A DNA stretch of 64,000 nucleotides from Bacteroides fluxus YIT 12057 (GTDB lineage: Bacteria > Bacteroidota > Bacteroidia > Bacteroidales > Bacteroidaceae): positions 62,001-126,000 of the forward strand of contig NZ_GL882689.1 of NCBI RefSeq assembly GCF_000195635.1, read 5' to 3'. Of the stretch, positions 27,236 to 36,499 are shown piece after piece. How positions within the stretch are numbered: position 1 is the stretch's first letter; every line of letters begins with the position of its first letter. A model generated the notes under the pieces. It saw only the letters and a list, made by a program, of their open reading frames with translations, had not been told where the DNA came from and did not search any database. The position numbers and the translations under genes were made by a program.

Positions 27236-28525
27236 ATGAAATATTGTTGGACGTTTTTATTGGTGGTAATTCTGTGCGCAGATATCTGCGCACAGAATTA
27301 TTCTACAGAAGTAAGTCTTGTACAACAGGACAATAATTCGGTTACTGTGCTTGCCACCGCAGTGGGAGACAAGAAAAAGGATGCCGCTTTGCTTGCCGCG
27401 AAGTCGGCGTTTTATACGTTATTTCATGCGGGTGTGGAAGGAGTTAAGAATGGTGTGCCTATGGTTGCGGTGGAGAAGAAGGACTACGATTACCGGTTCT
27501 TCAATGAATCTCGTTACATCAATTTTATAGGCAGTGAAGTGAAGACTGTGGATGACACGAAGATAGGTGGAAAGTACCGGGTGACGGTGAGACTGACCAT
27601 CCAACTGAAAACCTTGCTTGCCGACCTGGTACGTAATAATTTGAGCGTCAGTCCGGGTTGGTCCGATGCTAAGGCTGTGAAGGCCACTGCCGCGCTGACT
27701 CCTACCATTGTGGTAGTGCCGGATACGCAGGGAGAAGGCTCGGATGCCGAGGCCATGCGCAAGGTAATGGACAAAGATCCGGTGATGAAGCATCTTATAG
27801 CCAAGTTGACGGAAGAATTTACCAAGCATGGATATAAGACCAAGAATTTCATAGCTCAGTTGCAGGGTGCCAAGAATTCGGCTTTCTTGCGGGCAGAAGC
27901 GGGTGCGCAATCCGATGGAACTACTGATTTTGTGAGGAACTTGCAGGCTGATATCATAGTGACGGCTTCAATGAATCTCAATATCAATAGTGCATCCAAT
28001 CGGGGAGAATGTGCCATAAACTTGGCTGCCGTGGAATTTCAGACACAGGGGAACCTTGCGAACAAGAGTTTTGCCAGCGGACAGTATATGACAACAGACG
28101 GCATTATGCTTGCCGACCATGCAGTGAAGAAGATGCAGGCGGATTTCTTCAGCCAGTTGCAGGCGGCTTTCGAAAAAATGGTAGCCGAAGGCCGTGAGGT
28201 GGCAATCGAGCTGAACTTGTCGGAAGCGGTGACCGATTGGGATTTCAGCCAGAGTTCTCCGGCTACGGGAAAACCTTTCAAGAGGGCGCTTGACGCTTGG
28301 GTACGTGAACATTCGTTCCAGAGCGTGTATAGTATGGATTATAGTACGAATAAATATATCAAGTTATCCGTAAACGTACCTCTGTGGGATCAAGAAAACA
28401 ACTGCTCTTATAATCTGAGCAACTTCGGTGACGACTTGAATGCATTCTTGCAGTCACAGCTTGGAAGTGACTATAGTCCTGAAGTAGTGGCTATGGGACA
28501 GGGTATGAGTATTACTGTTAAATAG
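27236..28525 (+). CDS. Secreted protein of unknown function (possible DUF6175 member)
   Basis: 429 residues from the ATG at 27236 (a GTG three bases earlier is possible). The signal peptide ends near LLVVILCADICAQ. Residues about 30-75 (NSVTVLATAVGDKKKDAALLAAKSAFYTLFHAGVEGV) resemble the N-terminal domain of FlgT-like proteins, in which many small residues alternate with Ala-rich helix. The middle (TPTIVVVPDTQGEGSDAEAMRKVMDKDPVMKHLIAKLTEEFTKHGY) and the IIVTASMNLNIN strand suggest a CsgG-like alpha/beta unit. The C-terminal part is mixed and unrecognised. I think the family is DUF6175, but this is from memory. It lies 15 bases after the first gene and 38 before the next. It is probably periplasmic or outer-membrane associated. 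Confidence 0.5.
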   Translation: MKYCWTFLLVVILCADICAQNYSTEVSLVQQDNNSVTVLATAVGDKKKDAALLAAKSAFYTLFHAGVEGVKNGVPMVAVEKKDYDYRFFNESRYINFIGSEVKTVDDTKIGGKYRVTVRLTIQLKTLLADLVRNNLSVSPGWSDAKAVKATAALTPTIVVVPDTQGEGSDAEAMRKVMDKDPVMKHLIAKLTEEFTKHGYKTKNFIAQLQGAKNSAFLRAEAGAQSDGTTDFVRNLQADIIVTASMNLNINSASNRGECAINLAAVEFQTQGNLANKSFASGQYMTTDGIMLADHAVKKMQADFFSQLQAAFEKMVAEGREVAIELNLSEAVTDWDFSQSSPATGKPFKRALDAWVREHSFQSVYSMDYSTNKYIKLSVNVPLWDQENNCSYNLSNFGDDLNAFLQSQLGSDYSPEVVAMGQGMSITVK

Positions 28526-28563
28526 CCGTGTGCCGATTGTTTTAAACTTAATACACAGCAGAA

Positions 28564-29727
28564 ATGAAGAAATTATTATTCCTGGTGATAGGGTGGTGCA
28601 TAGGTCTTTCGCCGCTTTTTGCGCAGGGTGAAATCCAGTTTACATTGTTGAAGGCATCGCAGGGGGATATATCCCAAAGTGTTGCGGATGCGTTGGATCT
28701 AAGGTTGAAGCAGGTGCTGACGCGTAATACTGCGGCTTCTGCCAACCAGTACAATGTGTTTGCTATCGAGCCGATATTCGAAATGACGGATGTGCTGACT
28801 TCCGAAGGGCTGATACAGAATGTATCGGTGGCAAAAGGGGAACTGACTTTGATGGCGAAGAATCTGGTGGACGGAACCATGTACTACAGTATGGTTATTC
28901 CCGTGAAAGGCAATGCGGTGGGTGATAAGGAGAAAGCGATGAAGTCGTTGGTAGCCAATATCAAAAGTACGGATACGGCTTTCACACGATTTATCCGTAA
29001 TACCCGTCAGAAGATTCAGGATTACTATGCCGCCAATTGTGCGACCATACTTCAGAAAGCACAAAGTCTGTACGATTTGAAGAAGTATCAGGAAGCAATG
29101 AGCTATCTTTCTGCTATTTCCGATGTTCTGCCTTGTTATGAGCAAGCTGCCGTGTTGCAGGCCGAACTGGCGCAATATATGCCGGAGGTGGCTGATACGG
29201 TTATTGTAGAGAAGATCATTGAGAAACCGGTGGAAGTGGAGAAGATAGTGGAAGTTGAAAAGGTGGTGGAGAAACCGGTAGTTGTTGAAAAAGTCGTGGA
29301 GAAGCCGGTTGTTGTAGAAAAGATTGTCGAAAGGCCGGTAGTCGTGGAGAAGCCGGTTGAGCGGCCTGTTCCCCAGGCTGATTGTGAAATAACGATGTCG
29401 ACGAACCGGTTGCAGTTCAAGGTATTGAAATGTTATGGAAACGCTACTCAGCAACGCATCACGATTTTGGTGGAAATGATGAATGTGGATACGAAAAGGA
29501 ATACCGATGAGTTTCTGAAGGTTACTTCCGCCATTACGGACAGCGGCACGGAGTGCAGCAGTTTTGAGATACAAAACGGTGCGTGGCTCAAGATGCCTCC
29601 ACGGGTCAAGTTGCGCAAAGAGTTTTATGTCACTAAAGTTTTCGATAAGTTTTCCGGCTTTTCATACGTGGAACTATATATAGCCGATACACGTGTTTAT
29701 ATTCGTAATTTGCCCGTACAGTGGTAA
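28564..29727 (+). CDS. Secreted protein with an extended EKPV repeat linker
   Basis: 387 residues; signal peptide MKKLLFLVIGWCIGLSPLFAQ. Residues about 25-165 are a mixed domain starting IQFTLLKASQGDISQSVADALDLRLKQVL. Residues about 166-215 look helical and may be a TPR-like pair (YDLKKYQEAMSYLSAISDVLPCYEQAAVLQAEL). Residues about 216-272 are nearly pure repeats of VEK(I/V)VEKPVVVEK, an extended spacer of perhaps 15-20 nm. The final 115 residues (CEITMSTNRLQFKVLKCYGNATQQRITILVEMMN) are beta-rich, like a small sandwich. A spacer of this kind suits a protein reaching across the periplasm. It lies third in the operon. The family was not recognised. Confidence 0.5.
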   Translation: MKKLLFLVIGWCIGLSPLFAQGEIQFTLLKASQGDISQSVADALDLRLKQVLTRNTAASANQYNVFAIEPIFEMTDVLTSEGLIQNVSVAKGELTLMAKNLVDGTMYYSMVIPVKGNAVGDKEKAMKSLVANIKSTDTAFTRFIRNTRQKIQDYYAANCATILQKAQSLYDLKKYQEAMSYLSAISDVLPCYEQAAVLQAELAQYMPEVADTVIVEKIIEKPVEVEKIVEVEKVVEKPVVVEKVVEKPVVVEKIVERPVVVEKPVERPVPQADCEITMSTNRLQFKVLKCYGNATQQRITILVEMMNVDTKRNTDEFLKVTSAITDSGTECSSFEIQNGAWLKMPPRVKLRKEFYVTKVFDKFSGFSYVELYIADTRVYIRNLPVQW

Positions 29728-29744
29728 TTAGAAAAAAAATCATT

Positions 29745-31055
29745 ATGAAACGATTGATAGGAATAGTTTGTGCCTTGCTGCTGGTTGCCGGTGCAGGAGC
29801 CCAGACCAAGGTAATAGAGAAAAGTGCCAAAAAGGTTCCGGTATGGATGAATACGGCGTTGGACGATTATCTGGTGGTGTCGGTAACTGCCAATTCGCTG
29901 GCGGAGGCGCAGACGAAGGCAATGGCGGAAATCACGGAGCGGATTATCCAGGCTGTGGCAAGTCATGTTACCGTTTCGCAGAAGAGTGAACTCTCGGAAG
30001 TGAATATAAACGGGAATATTGATTCGAAAGATGCTTACAGTCGGGTGTCAAAGATCAAATCGGCTAACCTGCCGTTCCTGAAAGGGATCTCTTCAACCAA
30101 TATAGAAGAAATTTATTGGCAGAAGGTGCAGGATAAGTCCACGAAAAAGGAGTACTATGATTATGCGGTGAAATATCCTTTCTCGCAGGCGGAACACCAG
30201 AAACTGGTGGCGGAGTTTGAGGCGCTGGATGCTGAAAAGGTGGCCCGGTACAAGGCTTTGGAGCAGAAAATACGGGAAATAGAATCCGTTGAGGAAATAA
30301 AAAATGCCGTGACGGAACTGAACACTCTGTGCGAGTACTTCTTCGATGAAGTTCGCTTGAGCGAGGCGGAAGGGCTGAAAGAACGCTATCGCCGGTTGTA
30401 CGACGCCCTTTCGGTCACAGGCACGTTTCTGGAAGCAGGGAAATACCAATGCCAGGTCTTGCTGGAAGGAAACCCGGTCAAGGTGTCGGTTATGCCGAAA
30501 GTCACTTCCAACTGTGCGGCTCAAATCAGCGTGCGTCCGTCCGACGGTATGTTCATCGTCTCTTACGATGCGATAGATTGCTTGCCCGAGGAGGATAATT
30601 TTCTTCATGTCCTTTTCCGCATTGACGGGAAAAAGCTGGAACATCGGGCATACATCAAAGAGGCTGGCGGTGCAGGTACGTCCACTTTTTCGGTGATTCC
30701 CGAAGGTAAGTTGATTTTTACCGCAGACTCCGTGGCGGCCGGTACCCGGAAGATTTTCAATATCAATATTCGCTTGACGCTGAACAACCGTGGCGGAACG
30801 GCTTTTGGACTTAAAGCATTGGAACTGCATGTTCCCGACCTGTCTGCTCCCATCGTGTTTGATGACATAGACGCGGTATATAAAACAAAGGGAATACTGC
30901 AAATCAAGGCTTTGGCCGAGGGCGAGTTCACGGCATTGGAAAAAAAGAAATCCGTATTCTCGTTTGTACAGGGTTCAATGGTGTTGGTCAATCCGTTGAC
31001 AGGTGCCGTGGAACGTGTGAAGCTTTCGTTGCCATACGTCACAAACTGGGAATAG
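29745..31055 (+). CDS. Secreted LPP20-like envelope protein
   Basis: 436 residues from the ATG at 29745; an earlier ATG at 29721 would put a charged leader before the signal peptide. The signal peptide is MKRLIGIVCALLLVAGAGAQ. Residues about 32-85 (KKVPVWMNTALDDYLVVSVTANSLAEAQTKAMAEITERIIQAVASHV) resemble the LPP20 fold, in which a Pro-Trp turn is followed by a strand and an Ala-rich helix. LPP20 includes FlgP of vibrios. Charged helices with LVAEFEALDAEKVARYKALEQKIREIE follow. The last 180 residues are beta-rich, with several sandwich-like strands. It has no lipobox Cys, so it is periplasmic rather than a lipoprotein. Fourth gene in the operon. The LPP20 call is by eye. Confidence 0.5.
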   Translation: MKRLIGIVCALLLVAGAGAQTKVIEKSAKKVPVWMNTALDDYLVVSVTANSLAEAQTKAMAEITERIIQAVASHVTVSQKSELSEVNINGNIDSKDAYSRVSKIKSANLPFLKGISSTNIEEIYWQKVQDKSTKKEYYDYAVKYPFSQAEHQKLVAEFEALDAEKVARYKALEQKIREIESVEEIKNAVTELNTLCEYFFDEVRLSEAEGLKERYRRLYDALSVTGTFLEAGKYQCQVLLEGNPVKVSVMPKVTSNCAAQISVRPSDGMFIVSYDAIDCLPEEDNFLHVLFRIDGKKLEHRAYIKEAGGAGTSTFSVIPEGKLIFTADSVAAGTRKIFNINIRLTLNNRGGTAFGLKALELHVPDLSAPIVFDDIDAVYKTKGILQIKALAEGEFTALEKKKSVFSFVQGSMVLVNPLTGAVERVKLSLPYVTNWE

Positions 31056-31124
31056 CGGAAGCCGGCTTGAACACGTTCAGAATTTAAATAGAATAGTAAT
31101 ATTAACGATTAACATCAGAAGATT

Positions 31125-31757
31125 ATGAAGAAGAGTTTTATGTATTTCATGCTTGTTTTCGCCATCCTGTTTGGGGGCGTAGCCAGCGTTGGGGCACAGT
31201 CCAAGGCATTGGCCAAGGATGTGAAAAAGAGAGTGAAGGAATTGAAGAAGGAAGGCTGGACGATGCAGGCAAGCACTTCCACAATGGACTATGCCTTGTT
31301 GAAGTATCGCACCTATATGGAGGAAGATGAGGACAACCGCATTGCCATCAATGGAATAGCCGAAGGGAAGAACTTGAAGATAGGCCGTGAGAATGCCATT
31401 ATGTTCGGTATTTCAAGTTATGCCGGTAGGGCAAAAGCACAGATACAGGGTAAACTGAAAGGTTTGCTCAGTGCGGACAACAAGGAAGCGACGTCTGAAG
31501 AGACCGACCGGTTTGCGGCCGCCTACGAGATGGGGGTAGCTGCCAAGATTGGAGGACTTGTGAAGCAGCATTTTGTATTGGTAAGAGACATGGGCAATGG
31601 CAAGAAGGAATTCAATGTTTTCATGTCATTGGATGAATCCAAGGCGCGCAAGGCCAGGGAAGAAGCTGCGGAAACGGCAAGACAAAAGGCCGGACTGGCT
31701 GATTTGTCCCAAGATGTGAAAGATTTTATCGGTGAACCGATAGAGCCGGAAGAGTAA
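31125..31757 (+). CDS. Small secreted protein of unknown function
   Basis: 210 residues with a signal peptide (MKKSFMYFMLVFAILFGGVASVGAQ). The rest is highly charged: KALAKDVKKRVKELKKEGWTMQASTSTMDYALLKY, then a mixed region around NRIAINGIAEGKNLKIGRENAIMFGISSYAGRAKAQIQGKLKG, and an acidic C-terminus. Two helix-rich segments flank a QHFVLVRDMGNGKKEFNVFMSL strand pair. I do not recognise a family. It lies 69 bases after the LPP20-like gene and 227 bases before the transglutaminase-like gene. The position within a run of exported proteins suggests a periplasmic partner. Confidence that it is a real gene is high; function unknown. Confidence 0.6.
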   Translation: MKKSFMYFMLVFAILFGGVASVGAQSKALAKDVKKRVKELKKEGWTMQASTSTMDYALLKYRTYMEEDEDNRIAINGIAEGKNLKIGRENAIMFGISSYAGRAKAQIQGKLKGLLSADNKEATSEETDRFAAAYEMGVAAKIGGLVKQHFVLVRDMGNGKKEFNVFMSLDESKARKAREEAAETARQKAGLADLSQDVKDFIGEPIEPEE

Positions 31758-31984
31758 CAGGCGGCTGTCTTAAATTCTCTTCCCGGGAGACTGAAGCATA
31801 TAAGTATTTATATACTGAACTGCTAGAGAGCATCAAGAGAGCTTTTGCACAGCCTCCCGGGAGAAGAAGAACCTGGGTTATTCTGCCTTGGATATTAAAG
31901 AATATGTGTAAGGTGAGTTTCCGGAAGGAGGAGAATTTGAGATGCTTTTTTTTGTATCAAACTTATATTAAACAGAGCGTAGCC
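31758..31984. other. 227-base spacer with two CCCGGG palindromes
   Basis: Two copies of a CTCCCGGGAG-like palindrome occur, TTCCCGGGAGA at 31780-31790 and CTCCCGGGAGA at 31854-31864, about 75 bases apart. GGCTGT near 31763-31768 and ACAGCC at 31850-31855 could also pair. The stretch between is AT-rich (TATAAGTATTTATATACT). No promoter with both elements was found, and no T-run follows either palindrome. Confidence 0.4.
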
Positions 31985-33706
31985 ATGAAGAAAATAGGAT
32001 TTCTTGTTATCAGTCTTTTACTGCCGTTGGCGATGAATGCCCAGCAGGAGGAAGATGATTTTTCCAACTTTGTGAAGCAACAGTCGGCAGACTTTGACAA
32101 GTTTGTGGATGATGCGAATAAGGATTTTATAAACTTCATGCGCAACCCCTGGAAAGAATTCGAGGCGGAGAAGCCTGTGAAGAAAAGGGTTAAGCCGGAA
32201 CCTGTGAAGCCGGTGGTCTATGATGAAAAGACGGCTCCGAAGGATAGGAAACCTGTCTGTTTGGACATTGAAAAGATTCTGGACATGACAACCGGCGAAG
32301 GCAAGCAAAGACCGGTAGTTAAGGTAAAGGAGGTTGATGAACTGACTTTTGACCAACCTACGGTTATAGTCAAGAAAAAGAAAGAACCGGTGGTGATTGT
32401 TGTGGAAGAGAAGGTGACGGACAAAAAGCCTGTGAAAGAACGGCCTGGAAAGAAACCGGTTGTGGTACAAGTTGAAGAGACGCCCGTTGTGGAAAAACCG
32501 GTGGAGAAAACTCCTGTCGTAAAGCCGGAAATTCCTGTCGTGAAACCGGAAGTGCCTGTCGTGGAGCCTGAAATACCTGCTGTGAAGCCTGCGGCGCCTA
32601 TCGTCAAGAATGTCCCTCTGTTTGCGGGAGGTGCAGGACGTACTAAGTTTGTTTATGGAGGAATGACGTACTACTTGAGCAATGCATTGAACCGTAAATG
32701 CCGGTTGTCTTCACTGGATGAAAATGCCATAGCGGATGCGTACGAAACGCTGTGCGCTTCTGATTATAAGCCCCTGCTCAATGATCTCCATACAATCAAG
32801 AAGGATATCCTTTACAATGACTGGGCCGTTTGCATGTTGGTGAAACAGATTGCCCAAGAGTATTGCAGCACTTATAATGAGAGCATTGTCATGCGGCAGT
32901 TTATCTTGAACGAGATGGGCTACAAGGCAAGAATGGCACGGAAAGCCAATGAAAATAAAATGGTGCTGTACGTTGCCACCGATTGCCAGATATATGGCAA
33001 CATCTTCATTACGCAGGGCGGGCAGAAGTATTATGACCTCGACAATCAGCAGCCATACGCGTTCTATATGTGTCAAAAGGATTCTCCGAAGGCGAAGCAT
33101 AGCGTCAGCATGTATTGGCAGGAAACACCTGTACTGGCAGGGGAGAAAGCCGTTTCTATTCATCAGGCTGCGGGAAGTACCGCCCGGACAATGGTCAGCA
33201 TCCCCAAAGCGCTGATCGATTTCTATAAAACCTATCCTCACTGCGATTACAGTGTATATGTCAAGGCACGCGTCGATGCCGGTGTGGAAAGTGAACTTTT
33301 GTCGTCTTTGGCTCCCTTGGTGGCAAACAAAAGTGAGGAAGAGGCGGCGAACATTCTGCTCAACTTTGTACAGACTGCTTTCCAGTATGCCATGGACGAT
33401 GAACAGTTCGGTTATGAGAAACCTTTCTTTGTAGAAGAACTTTTCTATTATCCGTACAGCGACTGCGAGGACCGGTCCGTGCTCTACGGCTACCTGGTGA
33501 AGAAGCTGCTGAAACTTGACGTTGTCTATTTAGACTATCCCGACCATATAGCTACTGCCGTGCGCTTCAACGAGGAAGTAGGCGGTGACTACTTGATGGT
33601 GGAAGGACATAGATATACTGTCTGTGATCCGACCTTTATCGGAGCAAGCATCGGCATGACCATGCCGATGTTTAAAACGGTAGCGGCAAATGTCCTGAAA
33701 TACTGA
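31985..33706 (+). CDS. Secreted transglutaminase-like protein with Phe-repeat helix
   Basis: 573 residues from the ATG at 31985 (signal peptide MKKIGFLVISLLLPLAMNAQ); a start at 31904 would add 27 residues before the signal peptide. After cleavage comes a helix with regularly spaced Phe (DDFSNFVKQQSADFDKFVDDANKDFINFMRNPWKEF). A Pro/Val/Lys/Glu linker follows (VEKPVEKTPVVKPEIPVVKPE and similar, about 130-205). The C-terminal half ends with SDCEDRSVLYGYLVKKLL, DYPDHIATAV and YTVCDPTFIGASIGM, a Cys-His-Asp triad of the transglutaminase-like superfamily. It could be a protease, amidase or crosslinker; the family does not tell which. It is the last gene of the operon and stops 10 bases before the convergent corA gene. 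Confidence 0.65.
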   Translation: MKKIGFLVISLLLPLAMNAQQEEDDFSNFVKQQSADFDKFVDDANKDFINFMRNPWKEFEAEKPVKKRVKPEPVKPVVYDEKTAPKDRKPVCLDIEKILDMTTGEGKQRPVVKVKEVDELTFDQPTVIVKKKKEPVVIVVEEKVTDKKPVKERPGKKPVVVQVEETPVVEKPVEKTPVVKPEIPVVKPEVPVVEPEIPAVKPAAPIVKNVPLFAGGAGRTKFVYGGMTYYLSNALNRKCRLSSLDENAIADAYETLCASDYKPLLNDLHTIKKDILYNDWAVCMLVKQIAQEYCSTYNESIVMRQFILNEMGYKARMARKANENKMVLYVATDCQIYGNIFITQGGQKYYDLDNQQPYAFYMCQKDSPKAKHSVSMYWQETPVLAGEKAVSIHQAAGSTARTMVSIPKALIDFYKTYPHCDYSVYVKARVDAGVESELLSSLAPLVANKSEEEAANILLNFVQTAFQYAMDDEQFGYEKPFFVEELFYYPYSDCEDRSVLYGYLVKKLLKLDVVYLDYPDHIATAVRFNEEVGGDYLMVEGHRYTVCDPTFIGASIGMTMPMFKTVAANVLKY

Positions 33707-33716
33707 TTCCTTCTTT

Positions 33717-34643
33717 TTAGAACCATTTGATCTTCCGGAACCATACGAACGTGACGGTTGACAGCAATGCCGAAAGCACGATGATGAATATGAAGGCGTG
33801 TGGGAAGCTTTCCAGATGGATATCTACATTCATGCCGTAGAAACTGGCGATCAGTGTAGGTATCATCAATGTGATGGAAAGGCTTGTCATGCGCTTCATG
33901 ATGGCATTTACATTGTTGGAGATGATGGAGGCAAAGGCATCCATCGTTCCCGTTAGGATGTCGCTGTATATGTTTACGGTGTTGTATGCCTGTTTCAGTT
34001 CGATGATGACATCCTCCAATAGTTCCAGGTCGAGATAGTTGGTGTCCTGGAAGATGTTCTTCAGCCGTCCTATCATGACCTCGTTGCCGCGAATGGAGGT
34101 ATTGAAGTAAACCAGTGTCTTTTGCAGTTTCATCAGTTGGAGGAGATCCTCGTTGCGGATGCTCTTCTCCAGTTCCTTTTCGGCGGTGGCTACATCGTTG
34201 TTGATTTGTTTCAGATACTTAAGGAACCAGACGGCGGAAGAGTAGATAATCCGCAGGATCAGGTCCAGTTTGTTGTTGACAACAATGCCTTTGCGGCGCG
34301 TATGCTGGATGAAGTCGGGTATCAGTTCCGTATGGTGGTAGCAGACGGAGATGATGATTCCGTCATTGGTGATGATGCCGATGGGGACAGTGATGAAAGG
34401 GACACCACGCTGGTTGCTCTGCATGGGAATACGCAGGATGGTCAACAGCCAGTTGCCCTCGGTTTCCGTACGCGGGCGTTCGTCCACGTCGGCTATATCT
34501 TCAAGAAATGATTCGGGAACTTTCAGTTCTTCGGTAAGGAATTGGAAATCATTGTCGTCCGGGCATTCTACATTGACCCAGCAGTTGGGTTGCCACTCTT
34601 CTTTTTCTACAAAGCCGTTTTCGCTGTAGAGATACTTTCTCAT
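33717..34643 (-). CDS. corA: CorA family magnesium/divalent metal transporter
   Basis: 308 residues. The cytoplasmic N-terminal domain (MRKYLYSENGFVEKEEWQPNCWVNVECPDDND) is shorter than in some CorA proteins, and a long charged helix runs through about 135-225. Two C-terminal membrane helices follow: ITLMIPTLIASFYGMN and AFIFIIVLSALLSTVTFVWF. The YGMN signature, which forms the outer mouth of the pentameric pore, is intact (GMNVDIHL). It moves magnesium and possibly cobalt or nickel into the cell. It ends 10 bases from the convergent secreted-protein operon and is divergent from gpmI. Confidence 0.92.
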   Translation of the reverse strand: MRKYLYSENGFVEKEEWQPNCWVNVECPDDNDFQFLTEELKVPESFLEDIADVDERPRTETEGNWLLTILRIPMQSNQRGVPFITVPIGIITNDGIIISVCYHHTELIPDFIQHTRRKGIVVNNKLDLILRIIYSSAVWFLKYLKQINNDVATAEKELEKSIRNEDLLQLMKLQKTLVYFNTSIRGNEVMIGRLKNIFQDTNYLDLELLEDVIIELKQAYNTVNIYSDILTGTMDAFASIISNNVNAIMKRMTSLSITLMIPTLIASFYGMNVDIHLESFPHAFIFIIVLSALLSTVTFVWFRKIKWF

Positions 34644-34780
34644 AAGGTTTGCCTCCTTTCTTTAAAGTGCGAGCAGAGGCGTTGCGAAAAACGGTCTCCG
34701 TTCGCTTTATGGGTGAATACTATTGTACGTTCGTGGGTTTGAATCGTCCATCTTTCTTGTTTTTTGTTTTTTAAGCGCGG

Positions 34781-34838
34781 CAAAAGTACATAAATCATTT
34801 GAAACAGTACGCTTTAACCGCTGTTTTTTGTACCTTTG
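34781..34838. promoter_or_regulatory. Divergent -7 elements of the corA and gpmI promoters
   Basis: The 273-base spacer holds TACTTTTG on the minus strand (34788-34781) and TACCTTTG on the plus strand (34831-34838), both fitting TAnnTTTG. The leaders would be about 130 bases for corA and about 75 for gpmI. No TTTG lies at 19-21 bases from either, so the -33 boxes are weak. Nothing else was recognised in the spacer. Confidence 0.45.
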
Positions 34839-34916
34839 CAGCGCAAAAAACTTCCTTCTATGTATAGAACGTTTTTGGCATATAAAAAGATTTTACAATT
34901 ATAATCAATTAATATT

Positions 34917-36431
34917 ATGAGTAAGAAAGCCCTTTTAATGATTCTTGATGGCTGGGGCATTGGCGATCAAGGTAAAGATGATGTAATTTTCAATACACCG
35001 ACTCCCTATTGGGACAGTCTATTGGCAAATTATCCGCACTCTGAACTTCAGGCAAGCGGTGAGAACGTTGGTTTGCCCGACGGACAGATGGGTAACTCAG
35101 AAGTAGGCCACCTCAATATCGGTGCCGGACGTATCGTTTATCAGGATTTGGTAAAGATAAACCGCGCTTGTGCCGACGGCAGTATCTTGAAAAACAAAGA
35201 AATCGTTTCTGCTTTCTCATACGCAAAAGAAAACGGCAAGAACATCCACTTTATGGGATTGACTTCCAACGGTGGCGTGCATAGTTCTTTTGACCACTTG
35301 TTCAAACTCTGCGATATTTCCAAGGAATATGGTATCGAGAATACTTTCATCCACTGTTTCATGGATGGCCGTGACACGGACCCGAAAAGCGGCAAGGGCT
35401 TTATCGAACAACTGACGGCACATTGCGGGAAGTCGGCTGGTAAGATTGCTTCCATAGTAGGCCGTTTCTACGCCATGGACCGCGACAAACGTTGGGAACG
35501 TGTGAAAGTCGCATACGACTTGCTGGTAAACGGTGAAGGTAAAGTGGCTACAGACATGGTTCAAGCTATGCAGGAATCGTATGATGAAGGTGTGACGGAC
35601 GAATTCATCAAACCGATTGTGAACGGTGGGTTCGACGGTACCATCAAGGAAGGTGACGTCGTGATTTTCTTCAACTATCGTAACGACCGTGCCAAAGAGT
35701 TGACTGTTGTCCTGACTCAGCAGGATATGCCGGAACAGGGCATGCATACGATTCCGGGCTTGCAGTATTACTGCATGACTCCGTACGATGCCTCTTTCAA
35801 GGGTGTACATGTCCTCTTCGACAAGGAAAATGTCCAGAATACCCTGGGTGAGTATTTGGCCGCCAATGGCAAGACTCAGCTTCACATTGCCGAGACAGAG
35901 AAGTATGCCCACGTGACATTCTTCTTCAACGGTGGCCGTGAAACTCCGTATGATGCGGAAGAGCGTATCCTTGTTCCGTCTCCGAAGGTGGCCACTTACG
36001 ACTTGAAGCCGGAAATGAGTGCCTACGAAGTGAAGGACAAGTTGGTTGAGGCTATCAAGACGCAGAAGTTCGACTTTATCGTTGTGAACTATGCCAACGG
36101 TGATATGGTAGGCCATACAGGTATCTACGAAGCCATCGAAAAAGCGGTGAAGGCCATCGACGAATGTGTGAAAGATACAGTGGAAGCTGCTAAGGCCAGC
36201 GATTATGAAGTAATCATCATTGCCGACCACGGTAATGCCGACCACGCCTTGAATGCGGACGGAACTCCGAATACCGCCCACTCGCTGAATCCGGTTCCGT
36301 TTGTTTACGTGACTGCCAACAAGGATGCGAAGGTAGAAGACGGTGTATTGGCTGACGTGGCTCCTTCCATCTTGCATATCTTGGGTATGGAGCAGCCGGC
36401 CGAAATGACCGGCAAGGACCTGATTAAGTAA
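34917..36431 (+). CDS. gpmI: 2,3-bisphosphoglycerate-independent phosphoglycerate mutase
   Basis: 504 residues, the usual length. The first line is [12 protein letters not shown], followed by [19 protein letters not shown], whose Ser is the phosphorylated nucleophile. The metal-binding Asp and His residues are in [36 protein letters not shown] and [20 protein letters not shown] is also typical. It interconverts 3- and 2-phosphoglycerate in glycolysis using two manganese ions. It is monocistronic, with a strong terminator directly after the stop. Confidence 0.97.
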   Translation: MSKKALLMILDGWGIGDQGKDDVIFNTPTPYWDSLLANYPHSELQASGENVGLPDGQMGNSEVGHLNIGAGRIVYQDLVKINRACADGSILKNKEIVSAFSYAKENGKNIHFMGLTSNGGVHSSFDHLFKLCDISKEYGIENTFIHCFMDGRDTDPKSGKGFIEQLTAHCGKSAGKIASIVGRFYAMDRDKRWERVKVAYDLLVNGEGKVATDMVQAMQESYDEGVTDEFIKPIVNGGFDGTIKEGDVVIFFNYRNDRAKELTVVLTQQDMPEQGMHTIPGLQYYCMTPYDASFKGVHVLFDKENVQNTLGEYLAANGKTQLHIAETEKYAHVTFFFNGGRETPYDAEERILVPSPKVATYDLKPEMSAYEVKDKLVEAIKTQKFDFIVVNYANGDMVGHTGIYEAIEKAVKAIDECVKDTVEAAKASDYEVIIIADHGNADHALNADGTPNTAHSLNPVPFVYVTANKDAKVEDGVLADVAPSILHILGMEQPAEMTGKDLIK

Positions 36432-36454
36432 ATAGCGTTGATAACTATATCTTA

Positions 36455-36486
36455 GGCGCGGATTCCGTATAATCCGCGCCTTTTTT
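36455..36486 (+). terminator. Terminator of gpmI
   Basis: GGCGCGGATT (36455-36464) pairs perfectly with AATCCGCGCC (36471-36480) around a six-base loop, and six T follow. The stem is close in sequence to the outer stem of the post-infB hairpin at 13663-13737. Confidence 0.92.
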
Positions 36487-36499
36487 CAATTCAATAATT

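Noticed and set aside
35217..36377. 386-residue minus-strand ORF opposite gpmI
   Set aside because: It lies wholly within a well-recognised glycolytic gene; a shadow.
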